A stretch of DNA of 9,873 bases from an archaeon (GCA_018830205.1 JAHJSX010000001.1:1-9873); one strand, 5' to 3'; shown: positions 1 to 6,559, counted from the stretch's first letter. Numbers and translations: made by a program. Notes: generated by a model not told the origin, from the sequence alone.

Positions 1-206
1 CTATCCTGAAAAAGGACAAGTGTTCCAACGCCGACATAAAGCGAGCCCTTGAAATCATCAAGAGCACAAATTCAATCGAATATGCGACAAAGCGTGCAAA
101 GTCCCAGATGGAATCAGCGCAAAAAGAGCTCAGGCACCTCAAGAATACAGAGGCAAAGAAGGCACTCGAAATAATTGCAAAGTATGCTGTTGAGAGAAAC
201 TTTTAG
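1..206 (+). CDS. Polyprenyl (geranylgeranyl-type) diphosphate synthase, C-terminal fragment
   Basis: The frame is open from base 3 to a TAG stop at 204-206 and gives the last 67 residues of a protein that begins before the window. It reads ILKKDKCSNADIKRALEIIK and continues through STNSIEYATKRAKSQM to a KYAVERNF end. This matches the C-terminal helices of trans-isoprenyl diphosphate synthases: an ST-SIEYA segment, a run of Ala-rich helix, then a closing A-x-Y-x-x-x-R stretch. In archaea such enzymes (IdsA) add isopentenyl diphosphate to make the C20/C25 precursors of ether lipids. The catalytic DDxxD motifs would lie upstream, so chain length and even activity cannot be judged. Its stop overlaps the stop of the convergent CBS-domain gene by 4 bases. 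Confidence 0.75.
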   Translation, partial: ILKKDKCSNADIKRALEIIKSTNSIEYATKRAKSQMESAQKELRHLKNTEAKKALEIIAKYAVERNF

Positions 207-616
207 ATAAATTTTCTCATCATATCTACCAGGTCAAACACTGTAGCAACGGGCCTTAGCAAATCCGTCATGCTGACAACTCCGACGATTTTTCCATCGT
301 TGTCTGTAACCAAAAGCTTTTTGACGTTGTTTTCCTCCATCAAATGAGTCGCTTCATGAAGTCCTGCTCTGGAGCTTACTTTTATCAAAGGAGCGCTCAT
401 TATTTCCCGGCATTTTGTCTCTTTTAAATCCAAATCGCGTGCGTTGGCCCTCGTAATGACATCTCTTTCAGATATTATTCCAGTCGGTTTTCCATTCTCC
501 TCCACTATAATTGACCCAATTTTTTTTTCGCTCATTTTTTTTGTAGCTTCAAAAACAGATTCACCTGCGTCTATGATTATCAAATCATGCGTTACATCTC
601 TTACAGTTAGTGGCAT
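203..616 (-). CDS. Small protein with two CBS domains
   Basis: This 137-residue protein consists of two CBS domains (about residues 4-57 and 71-121) and a short tail ending in DLVDMMRKFI. Each domain ends in the typical G-hydrophobic-hydrophobic-S/T-x-x-D pattern: GIISERDVI and GVVSMTDLL. Paired CBS domains form a Bateman module that usually binds adenosine nucleotides or S-adenosylmethionine and acts as an energy or metabolite sensor. There is no attached enzyme, DNA-binding or membrane domain, so its partner is unknown. The ATG at 616 is preferred over the in-frame GTG at 625 because GGTGA (626-622) lies 5 bases before the ATG and would overlap the GTG start. It is divergent from leuA and convergent with the prenyl synthase. 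A regulatory tie to leuA is possible but only inferred from position. Confidence 0.85.
   Translation of the reverse strand: MPLTVRDVTHDLIIIDAGESVFEATKKMSEKKIGSIIVEENGKPTGIISERDVITRANARDLDLKETKCREIMSAPLIKVSSRAGLHEATHLMEENNVKKLLVTDNDGKIVGVVSMTDLLRPVATVFDLVDMMRKFI
520..542 (+). terminator. Paired oligo-T tracts, candidate terminator for the prenyl synthase transcript
   Basis: The plus strand carries nine T at 520-528 and eight T at 535-542. Archaeal transcription ends at oligo-T in the non-template strand without needing a hairpin. These tracts lie about 315 bases past the prenyl synthase stop, antisense to the CBS gene, where they encode Lys pairs (KKMSEKKI). They may simply reflect lysine codons. 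Confidence 0.3.
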
Positions 617-653
617 AGCACTCACCCTGAACCTTTATTTTGACCCAGGGTTC

Positions 654-664
654 AAATATTTTAT
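654..664 (-). promoter_or_regulatory. TATA-like element for the CBS-domain gene
   Basis: On the minus strand this reads ATAAAATATTT. It is centred about 43 bases before the ATG at 616, which would place the transcript start near 633 and leave a leader of about 17 bases that contains the GGTGA ribosome-binding site. Position and composition fit an archaeal promoter; there is no direct proof. Confidence 0.45.
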
Positions 665-671
665 CCTCTTT

Positions 672-688
672 TTGGCTTTTGAGGCCAA
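672..688. repeat. Inverted repeat TTGGC-N7-GCCAA between divergent promoters
   Basis: TTGGC (672-676) and GCCAA (684-688) form a perfect 5-base dyad, extendable by one G-T pair inside. It ends 2 bases before the leuA TATA box (691) and sits on the upstream side of the CBS-gene TATA element. That location suits an operator serving one or both divergent genes. The arms are short, so chance is a real alternative. Confidence 0.3.
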
Positions 689-690
689 GG

Positions 691-700
691 TTTATATTAT
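691..700 (+). promoter_or_regulatory. TATA box of leuA
   Basis: TTTATATTAT is a good archaeal TATA box. It predicts transcription from about 720-724 and so a leader of roughly 75 bases before the leuA ATG. This is longer than the near-zero leaders predicted for the OB-fold, glmS and purA genes in this window. Confidence 0.6.
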
Positions 701-747
701 ACAAACAGCACATTCTCCTTACCAGACTCGGAAAATGGAGGCCAAAA

Positions 748-800
748 ATGAAAAGAAGGGATTACGTTCTATGAGATTGAACGGGCAAAAAAAGGAATGA
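748..800 (+). promoter_or_regulatory. leuA leader with two overlapping micro-ORFs
   Basis: An ATG at 748 follows GGAGG (737-741) with 6-base spacing and encodes MKRRDYVL, stopping at 772-774. Its stop overlaps an ATG at 771 (ATGA) that encodes MRLNGQKKE, stopping at 798-800. That stop in turn overlaps the leuA ATG at 797, again as ATGA. leuA itself has only GGA directly abutting its start, which is too close for normal use. The arrangement suggests ribosomes may reach leuA by reinitiation. An in-frame upstream ATG at 735 would give a 21-residue version of the second ORF. Nothing shows that these peptides are made. Confidence 0.3.
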
Positions 801-2317
801 ACTTACCAAGTTCGGTATCTATTTATGACACAACTTTAAGGGACGGCGAGCAAACTCCGGGTGTTGCGCTCACCGTTGACGAAAAGATTGAAATTGCCCG
901 GCAGCTTGACAAGCTCGGTGTTGACATCATCGAGGCAGGTTTTCCCATTTCTTCCAAAGGGGAGCGTAGTTCTGTAAAGAAAATTGCAAGGGCAGGCCTT
1001 GGCTCTACCATATGCGGGCTGTCAAGAGTCCTGACCCCTGATATAGATGCCTCTTTGGACTGCGATGTCGGAATGGTCCATACTTTTGTATCAACATCAG
1101 ACATTCAGATAGCGCATACAATAAAGAAATCAAAGGAAGAGATAATTGAGCTCGCTGTGGATGCCGTGTCCTACATAAAAGACCACGGTGTAAAATGCCT
1201 GTTTTCGGCAATGGATGCTACAAGGACTGATATGGACTATCTCCTCAAAATATTCAAGGCTGTTGAGGATGCAGGCGCAGACATAATTAATATCCCGGAC
1301 ACGGTAGGGGTTGTAACCCCTCCAATGATGCGCGCAATAACCGAAGAAGTCTACAACACAGTGAAGATACCAATCGATGTTCACTGCCACAATGACTTTG
1401 GACTCGCTGTTGCCAACAGCCTCGCTGCTGTTGAAGCTGGCGGGCGCGAGGTGCAGTGCACAATAAACGGCCTCGGCGAGCGTGCAGGGAATGCTGACCT
1501 TGAAAGCGTTGTAATGAGCCTTGAGGCCATCTACGGCGTGAAAACAAACATAACCACAAAATATCTTTACGAGACCTCAAAAATGGTAGAGCGGTTTACA
1601 GGCATAAAAGTTCCGCCGAATTTCCCGATTGTCGGGGAAAACGCATTCTCCCATGAATCAGGCATACATACGCACGGGGTGCTTGAAAGAAGCGACACGT
1701 TTGAGCCGGGGATCATGACGCCGGAGATGGTCGGGCACAGGCGAAGGATTGTATCAGGCAAGCACGCGGGAACCCACGGGGTGGAAGCGATGCTCAATGA
1801 CGTGGGTCTTGCACCTAAAAAAGAACAGGTCCGTGAAATTACAGAGAGAGTGAAGGATCTTGGAGACAAAGGAAAAGAAGTGACGGAAGCGGACCTTGAG
1901 GCGATTGCAGAAGCGATTATGGGTGAACTCAAACGCGAAGAGAAGATTGTAGAGCTTAATGAATTTACGGTATTCACAGGGAATAAGGTAACCCCGAGGT
2001 CTACCATAAAGCTCCGGTTCAAAGACCAAGTGTTGACAGGCGAAGACACAGGCGTTGGCCCGGTGGATGCATCACTCAATGCCGTTCGCAGCGTCATAAA
2101 AGACATAGAGGATATAAAGCTTACAGAATACAACCTTGAAGCAATAACAGGGGGCTCGAATGCGCTTGCCGAGGTCCGGGTTAAGCTTGAAGACGCCTCA
2201 GGCCACGTCGTTTCAGGCAGAGCCGCAAGGGAAGATATAGTAATGGCTTCTGTCGAGGCCATGATTTCTGGCATCAACAGGATTTTCCTTTTGAGAGAAA
2301 AGCAGCGGAAGCAGTAA
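797..2317 (+). CDS. leuA: 2-Isopropylmalate synthase (LeuA-type; citramalate synthase possible)
   Basis: A 506-residue enzyme that condenses acetyl-CoA with a 2-oxo acid, most likely 2-oxoisovalerate in the first committed step of leucine synthesis. The catalytic TIM barrel opens with DTTLRDGEQTPG (R15 and D16 bind substrate and metal). The metal ligands are in HCHND (H196, H198), and NGLGERAGN (224-232) follows. ENAFSHESGIHTHG (281-294) marks the linker region, and residues from about 385 form the LeuA dimer domain with GVGPVDA (419-425), the usual site of leucine feedback. IEAGFP and HTHGVL favour LeuA over CimA, whose family shares the same folds, but specificity is not certain. One oddity is that the usual SAED motif reads SAMD, with Met139 replacing a normally conserved Glu. 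ATG 797 is the only sensible start, 10 residues before the DTTLRD motif. Confidence 0.85.
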   Translation: MNLPSSVSIYDTTLRDGEQTPGVALTVDEKIEIARQLDKLGVDIIEAGFPISSKGERSSVKKIARAGLGSTICGLSRVLTPDIDASLDCDVGMVHTFVSTSDIQIAHTIKKSKEEIIELAVDAVSYIKDHGVKCLFSAMDATRTDMDYLLKIFKAVEDAGADIINIPDTVGVVTPPMMRAITEEVYNTVKIPIDVHCHNDFGLAVANSLAAVEAGGREVQCTINGLGERAGNADLESVVMSLEAIYGVKTNITTKYLYETSKMVERFTGIKVPPNFPIVGENAFSHESGIHTHGVLERSDTFEPGIMTPEMVGHRRRIVSGKHAGTHGVEAMLNDVGLAPKKEQVREITERVKDLGDKGKEVTEADLEAIAEAIMGELKREEKIVELNEFTVFTGNKVTPRSTIKLRFKDQVLTGEDTGVGPVDASLNAVRSVIKDIEDIKLTEYNLEAITGGSNALAEVRVKLEDASGHVVSGRAAREDIVMASVEAMISGINRIFLLREKQRKQ

Positions 2318-2319
2318 AA

Positions 2320-2328
2320 TTTAATAAG
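2320..2328 (+). promoter_or_regulatory. TATA box of the OB-fold/pcn operon
   Basis: TTTAATAAG begins 3 bases after the leuA stop. Its centre lies about 26 bases before the ATG at 2350, so the predicted transcript begins at or within a few bases of that ATG (leaderless). Confidence 0.5.
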
Positions 2329-2349
2329 TGGTCGGTTCATTGGTATGTG

Positions 2350-2685
2350 ATGGAGAACTCAAGACGAAGACCTGGCATCGAAAAGGCCATAAGCGAAATA
2401 AGCGGGAATGATTTTAGGGTCAGAGTTCTTGGAAACATTGCAAGCGTGGATGAAGAAAACGGCACGTGCGAAGTCGATGACGGGACCGCAAAAGCTGTGG
2501 CCTTTTTTGAAAGTAGTGCGCAGCTTGAATCGCTTGAAACGGGAGCGCTCACAAGAATAATAGGCAGAGTAAGGAAAGACAATGGAAACGGAACGGAACT
2601 CGACGTGGAAATTGTCCAGAATATGAATGCGCTTGACTTAGAACTTATGAAAATAACAAATGATGTCATAGGAAAATTGAGGTGA
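2350..2685 (+). CDS. Small RPA-like OB-fold protein
   Basis: A 111-residue protein with a short N-terminal helix (residues 5-18), one OB-fold (about 20-92) and a C-terminal amphipathic helix (NALDLELMKITNDVIGKL). The pattern FRVRVLGNIASVD, then CEVDDGTAKAVAF, then IIGRVRKD matches the OB-folds of replication protein A small subunits (RPA32/RPA14), where V-D-D-G-T is a hallmark and the C-terminal helix builds the RPA trimer. I infer a single-strand-DNA-binding or RPA-assembly role. There is no zinc finger and no convincing PCNA-interacting peptide. ATG 2350 is chosen over the abutting GTG 2347 because the TATA box predicts a leaderless mRNA there. It is separated from pcn by 4 bases and almost certainly co-transcribed with it. 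I do not recognise a named family for it. Confidence 0.65.
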   Translation: MENSRRRPGIEKAISEISGNDFRVRVLGNIASVDEENGTCEVDDGTAKAVAFFESSAQLESLETGALTRIIGRVRKDNGNGTELDVEIVQNMNALDLELMKITNDVIGKLR

Positions 2686-2689
2686 AAGG

Positions 2690-3433
2690 ATGTTTAAAGC
2701 AAGTCTTAGGGACCCAAAACTTTTGAAGCATTCGATAGATGCGATATCAAATATGGTGGATGAAGTGGGGATTAATGTAACAGCGGAAGGTATGACAATG
2801 AGGGCTATGGACCCTGCGCACGTTGCGCTTGTGGATTTTGAACTAAAAAGGAGTGCGTTTGATGAATATGAAGTGGGTGAGGCTATTGTGCTTGGTATAG
2901 ACCTTGACAGGCTGAATACTATACTTAAGAGGGCAGGAAAGGAGGATAAAATAAATCTGGAAGTTGACCCCGAGAAAAATACCCTGAAAATCAGGCTAGA
3001 AAATGCCTCCACGAGAACGTTTAATCTTCCGCTTATTGAGGTATCTGAAGAAGAACTCAAGGTCCCAGATTTGGATTTTCCGAGTACTGTAGAGATAAAA
3101 TCAGATATTATCAGCGAAGGGATAAAGGACGCGGAAATCGTGAGCGACCACGTCATATTGGAGGTTGACAAGGAAAACTTCTATATAAAAGCCAAAGGCG
3201 ACCTCGGTAATGTGGAAGTAAAGGCCTCAAAGGAGGGGGCAATATCTTTTGATGTGACACAGGATACAAGGAGCATGTACTCGCTTGAATATCTTAAAGA
3301 CATGATAAAGGCAAGCGACATCGCCGATACTGTAAAAATCTCCCTTGGAGATAACATTCCTGTCAAAATGGAGTTCCTCTCAAGCGACGTTAAACTGAGT
3401 TTCCTTTTGGCCCCGCGAATCGAAAGCGAATAG
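2690..3433 (+). CDS. pcn: DNA polymerase sliding clamp (PCNA)
   Basis: At 247 residues this is the standard size for archaeal PCNA, which forms a ring of three subunits around DNA and tethers polymerase, ligase, FEN1 and other factors. Recognisable parts are the N-terminal MDPAHVALVDFEL strand (40-52), the basic helices that face DNA, the interdomain connecting loop around 116-130 (acidic, SEEELKVPDLDF), and the closing LLAPRIESE, where partner peptides dock. The start is ATG 2690, with GGTGA (2681-2685) 4 bases upstream; that ribosome-binding site includes the stop codon of the OB-fold gene, so translation is likely coupled. The clamp-loader genes are not in the window. Confidence 0.97.
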   Translation: MFKASLRDPKLLKHSIDAISNMVDEVGINVTAEGMTMRAMDPAHVALVDFELKRSAFDEYEVGEAIVLGIDLDRLNTILKRAGKEDKINLEVDPEKNTLKIRLENASTRTFNLPLIEVSEEELKVPDLDFPSTVEIKSDIISEGIKDAEIVSDHVILEVDKENFYIKAKGDLGNVEVKASKEGAISFDVTQDTRSMYSLEYLKDMIKASDIADTVKISLGDNIPVKMEFLSSDVKLSFLLAPRIESE

Positions 3434-3517
3434 ACTTACACTTGGGATTCACCATTCATTGTTTACCTTCATTCGACGAACGGTCAAACAATCTTAAATG
3501 AGAAATCAGTGAGGAGA
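3434..3517 (+). promoter_or_regulatory. Short intergenic region before priL with a weak TATA candidate
   Basis: These 84 bases hold CTTAAAT (3493-3499), about 22 bases before ATG 3518, slightly close for an archaeal TATA box, and GTGAGG (3509-3514), a possible ribosome-binding site 3 bases before that ATG. No hairpin or long T tract ends the pcn transcript, so priL may also be read from the pcn operon. Confidence 0.3.
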
Positions 3518-4690
3518 ATGCCCGAAATAATAAATCCTTTTTCAAAAAAGGCAAAACAGATTGTAAAAAAGGCACCCCCTATACATGAACTCCCTGAAGA
3601 AGTATTCAAACTGGCAATAGCCAAAGTTTTATGGAAAAAGGACGAAAAAAGACCCCCTCTTGGTATTTTACAAAAAGAGGGGAGGGCGGACGTTCTCTCA
3701 TATCATCTTCTCTTTTTGAGCGCAGGCCTTAATTTCAGCGGATACTCAAATGAGGTCCGGCTGGTTAAAGACGCCCTCTACGAGATTACAAAGGGCAGGC
3801 TGAGTGAAGCCTACAAGGCCGAGGGTGAAAACTTCCGCTGGCGGTTCGAGGACAAATTTAGAGCGGAAGAGGTTCCAGGAAATGGATTTCAAAAACCAGG
3901 ATATAGGGTGCCCTGGAAATCCCTTTTGCCGCTTATCGAGTCGCGCGAACTGCGACTTGGTGACTGGGATGTTTCAGGGGGCTATGTTTATTCTAATAGG
4001 GTGCAGGCGCGAAAAGACCGCAGGCTTGACCTGCAGCGCGACCTGATAGAGATATACTCGCGCCTTGTTGCCTGCGAGGCCGCGGATTTTATGTCCGGAC
4101 TTTTTGGTAGTGAGCAGGCGTCAAGTGATGTTTCTTCCTACCTCAAACCCATTGTAGATGTCCTGAGGGAGGTGTCTGAAGAGTCCTACAAGGCAGCGTT
4201 TGCGAGCGGTAAATCACAGAAGTTCGCTCCAGAAAACTTCCCGCCGTGCATCCAGGGAGTGCTCCGGGGGGTTTCGTCTGGCTCCAGAAACTATGCAATA
4301 AGCGTGCTTTTGACCTCGTTTTTATCTTATGCGAGGGCGGCACCAGAGAAAGTCGATAACCCGCGTCTTGTGGATTTTATCAAGGACCCCGCCGTCCTAA
4401 GCGATGAAATTATGCCTCTTATATACAGGGCCGCAGAGATGTGCAATCCACCGCTTTTTGAAGACCAGCCGCTTGAGAAAATGAATGTCTCGTATCATTT
4501 GGGGCTTGGCCTAACCGAAGACGTAAAACTCGAAAATTCTGGGGCCTCCAAGTGGTATTTCCCGCCAAATTGTGAAAAGGTAAGGCGTGAGGCCCCGGGC
4601 CTTTGCAAACCGGATGCGCTTTGCGAGAGAATAAAAAATCCACTTAATTACTATTTTATAAAAATGAAGGACGCTGACGAGGGGAAGTAG
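3518..4690 (+). CDS. priL: DNA primase large subunit, iron-sulfur type
   Basis: A 390-residue protein matching PriL, the regulatory subunit that, with the catalytic PriS, makes primers for replication. The C-terminal iron-sulfur domain is clear: FPPCIQGVL (Cys244), FPPNC (Cys352), APGLC (Cys363) and ALCERIKNPLNYY (Cys369) supply the four 4Fe-4S ligands in the family's usual order. They follow a mostly helical N-terminal domain with conserved stretches such as VLSYHLLFLSAG and Arg-rich segments near residues 160-180. A fifth Cys, in AEMCNPPLF, is not at a ligand position. ATG 3518 is preferred over GTG 3509, which overlaps the ribosome-binding-like GTGAGG and would add three residues. The partner priS is not adjacent here. 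Placement after pcn fits a replication gene cluster. Confidence 0.9.
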   Translation: MPEIINPFSKKAKQIVKKAPPIHELPEEVFKLAIAKVLWKKDEKRPPLGILQKEGRADVLSYHLLFLSAGLNFSGYSNEVRLVKDALYEITKGRLSEAYKAEGENFRWRFEDKFRAEEVPGNGFQKPGYRVPWKSLLPLIESRELRLGDWDVSGGYVYSNRVQARKDRRLDLQRDLIEIYSRLVACEAADFMSGLFGSEQASSDVSSYLKPIVDVLREVSEESYKAAFASGKSQKFAPENFPPCIQGVLRGVSSGSRNYAISVLLTSFLSYARAAPEKVDNPRLVDFIKDPAVLSDEIMPLIYRAAEMCNPPLFEDQPLEKMNVSYHLGLGLTEDVKLENSGASKWYFPPNCEKVRREAPGLCKPDALCERIKNPLNYYFIKMKDADEGK

Positions 4691-4700
4691 GGATGCGGAA

Positions 4701-4708
4701 AATATAAG
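4701..4708 (+). promoter_or_regulatory. TATA box of glmS
   Basis: AATATAAG is centred about 30 bases before ATG 4735, predicting a transcript start around 4731 and so a leader of only a few bases. There is no ribosome-binding site before glmS, which agrees with leaderless translation. Confidence 0.6.
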
Positions 4709-4734
4709 ACCCCTAAGACCAAAGAGTGTGCACA

Positions 4735-6516
4735 ATGTGTGGGATTGTAGGTTATATAGGTGACAGGGACGCATCGCCAGTCCTTTATGGGAACCTGAAG
4801 AGGCTTGAGTACAGGGGTTACGACTCATGCGGCATCGCGACGCTTGATGGGAAAATTCATGTAAAAAAAGACACTGGAAGCGTTGAGGAGATAAATAAAA
4901 AAGTTGACCTTGCTTCACTTCCGGGGCATCTGGGCATAGGGCATACAAGGTGGGCCACCCATGGAGGGGTGACAAAAAAGAACGCGCATCCTCACCTTGA
5001 CTGCAGCGGCGAGATTGTAGTGGTCCACAACGGGATAATATCAAATTTTTCAACCCTGCGGGACTTGCTTTTGAAAAAAGGGCACAAATTCAAATCTGAA
5101 ACCGACACTGAGGTGTTGGTCCACCTGATTGAAGAAAAATATGATGATGGCATCGAAAAGGCTGTGAGGGATGCACTCATGGACGTTGCAGGGACCTATG
5201 CCCTCCTTGTTTTTTCAACCCGTGAGCCTGACAAAATAATCTGCGCAAGAAATGAAAGCCCCCTTGTTCTTGGCATAGGAGCAGGCGAGATGTATATTGG
5301 TTCTGACATTGCCTCGTTTCTCAAGTACACAAAGAAGGCCGTACCGCTTGACGAGAAAGAATATGCTGTGGTCAAAAAAGACGGGTACGTAGTAAAATCG
5401 CTCGCAACAGGGAGGAAACTAAAAAAGGAAATCATGGAGATAGACTGGTCTGATGAGGTTGCAAAAAAGGACGGCTACGCACATTTCATGCTAAAGGAGA
5501 TACTTGAGCAGCCCACATCTGTTGCAAGTTCGCTTAACGTCTATCCTGAAGACATCTCAAAGCTTGCATTGATGATAGATGATGCATCGAGAGTGTATCT
5601 ATGCGCAGCAGGAACGAGCCTTCATGCTGCCATGCTCGGGGAGTACTGGTTTTCGTCACTCTGCAATAAGTCCGTAATCGCAATGGACTCATCCGAGCTG
5701 CAAAACAAAGGCGTGGTCGATGGAGATACGCTTGTAATTGGCATCAGCCAGTCTGGGGAGACTTACGATACGCTTGCTTCAATGAGGTATGCAAAGGAAA
5801 AAGGCGCAAAGATAGCTGCCATAGTGAATGTCACAGGTTCGACTGCCGCCAGATTTGCAGAACATGTCATCATGCAGGGCTCGGGAATCGAAATATCAGT
5901 CTGCGCAACAAAGACGTTCACATCTCAGGCCATCATTCTTCTAAGAACCGCGCTCGCACTTGCAAAGAAGAAAAAGAAAGATGTCTCAAAAATTGAAAAG
6001 GAACTATTAAAGCTCCCCGATATTCTTGAGGAAACAATAAAACTGAAAAACGAAATCAAAGAAATATCAAAGAAATATCTTACTGTAGAGAATTATATTT
6101 ACGTAGGCAGAGGCATAAATCTGCCAAGCGCGCTAGAGGGTGCATTAAAACTTAAAGAAATTACATACCATCACGCAGAGGGAATGAGCGGGGGGATGCT
6201 CAAGCACGGTACGATTTCACTGATAGACAAAGATTTGAACGTGATTGCTATTGTCCCTGCGTCCGGCGAGAACAGGTCAAAGACAATGAGCAATATCCAG
6301 GAAATAAAGGCAAGAGACGGCGTTGTGGTAGGTATAACCTCTGGAAAGCCCGTGGACGGGTGTGATGCCAATATCGTTGCTCCAGAGTGTGGTGAAGCGA
6401 TTTCCCCCCTGGTCTTCGCTCCCATCTACCAGCTTCTTGCATACTACACTGCAGTAAACCTTGGCAGGAATGTGGACAGGCCCCGTGCACTTGCAAAGAG
6501 TGTCACTGTTGAGTAA
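4735..6516 (+). CDS. glmS: Glutamine:fructose-6-phosphate aminotransferase (glucosamine-6-phosphate synthase)
   Basis: A 593-residue enzyme that makes glucosamine-6-phosphate from fructose-6-phosphate and glutamine, the entry to UDP-GlcNAc and glycan synthesis. The start must be ATG 4735, not the in-frame GTG 4726, because Cys2 must become the N-terminal nucleophile (MCGIVGYIG). The class II glutaminase (about 2-225) keeps R72-W73, N99-G100 and D124. Two SIS sugar-isomerase domains follow, with GTSLHAA (293-299), SQSGET (338-343), LKLKEI (471-476), KHG (490-492) and the closing LAKSVTVE. By alignment to the E. coli enzyme the catalytic Glu475, His491 and Lys588 are all present. Several usually invariant positions differ: SELQNK for SEFRYR, EISVCATK for EIGVASTK, and GMLKHGT for GELKHGP. 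Activity is likely but the sequence is divergent. Confidence 0.92.
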   Translation: MCGIVGYIGDRDASPVLYGNLKRLEYRGYDSCGIATLDGKIHVKKDTGSVEEINKKVDLASLPGHLGIGHTRWATHGGVTKKNAHPHLDCSGEIVVVHNGIISNFSTLRDLLLKKGHKFKSETDTEVLVHLIEEKYDDGIEKAVRDALMDVAGTYALLVFSTREPDKIICARNESPLVLGIGAGEMYIGSDIASFLKYTKKAVPLDEKEYAVVKKDGYVVKSLATGRKLKKEIMEIDWSDEVAKKDGYAHFMLKEILEQPTSVASSLNVYPEDISKLALMIDDASRVYLCAAGTSLHAAMLGEYWFSSLCNKSVIAMDSSELQNKGVVDGDTLVIGISQSGETYDTLASMRYAKEKGAKIAAIVNVTGSTAARFAEHVIMQGSGIEISVCATKTFTSQAIILLRTALALAKKKKKDVSKIEKELLKLPDILEETIKLKNEIKEISKKYLTVENYIYVGRGINLPSALEGALKLKEITYHHAEGMSGGMLKHGTISLIDKDLNVIAIVPASGENRSKTMSNIQEIKARDGVVVGITSGKPVDGCDANIVAPECGEAISPLVFAPIYQLLAYYTAVNLGRNVDRPRALAKSVTVE

Positions 6517-6518
6517 AG

Positions 6519-6526
6519 TTTATATT
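6519..6526 (+). promoter_or_regulatory. TATA box of the purA-pyrG-guaA operon
   Basis: TTTATATT begins just after the glmS stop (6514-6516) and predicts transcription from about 6549, leaving about 11 bases before the purA ATG. Its core resembles the leuA box (both contain GTTTATATT). Confidence 0.6.
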
Positions 6527-6559
6527 GCATTGTAGCGGACTTGACATACTGTTGTTAAT

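Noticed and set aside
444..800. 118-codon plus-strand open frame running into the leuA start
   Set aside because: Its first two-thirds are antisense to the clear CBS-domain gene and its composition is that of a shadow frame. Only its last codons (735-800) are of interest, as a possible leader peptide.
1567..2340. 257-codon minus-strand open frame opposite leuA
   Set aside because: It is Ser/Thr/Pro-rich without any recognisable motif and lies entirely opposite conserved leuA sequence, so it is a shadow of that gene.
2617..2652. PCNA-interacting peptide at the end of the OB protein (QNMNALDLELM)
   Set aside because: It lacks the hydrophobic residue at position 4 and the aromatic pair required of a PIP box; an amphipathic helix is the better reading.
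2638..3171. 177-codon minus-strand open frame opposite pcn
   Set aside because: Low-complexity Ser/Ile/Phe-rich translation in the frame opposite a confirmed PCNA gene; no promoter or ribosome-binding site seen.
4436..4462. Cys in AEMCNPPLF as a PriL iron-sulfur ligand
   Set aside because: The four ligands are fully supplied by FPPC, PPNC, GLC and ALC in the family order; this Cys falls outside those positions.
4726..4737. GTG start adding three residues to GlmS
   Set aside because: The catalytic Cys must follow the initiator Met directly; only ATG 4735 gives this.
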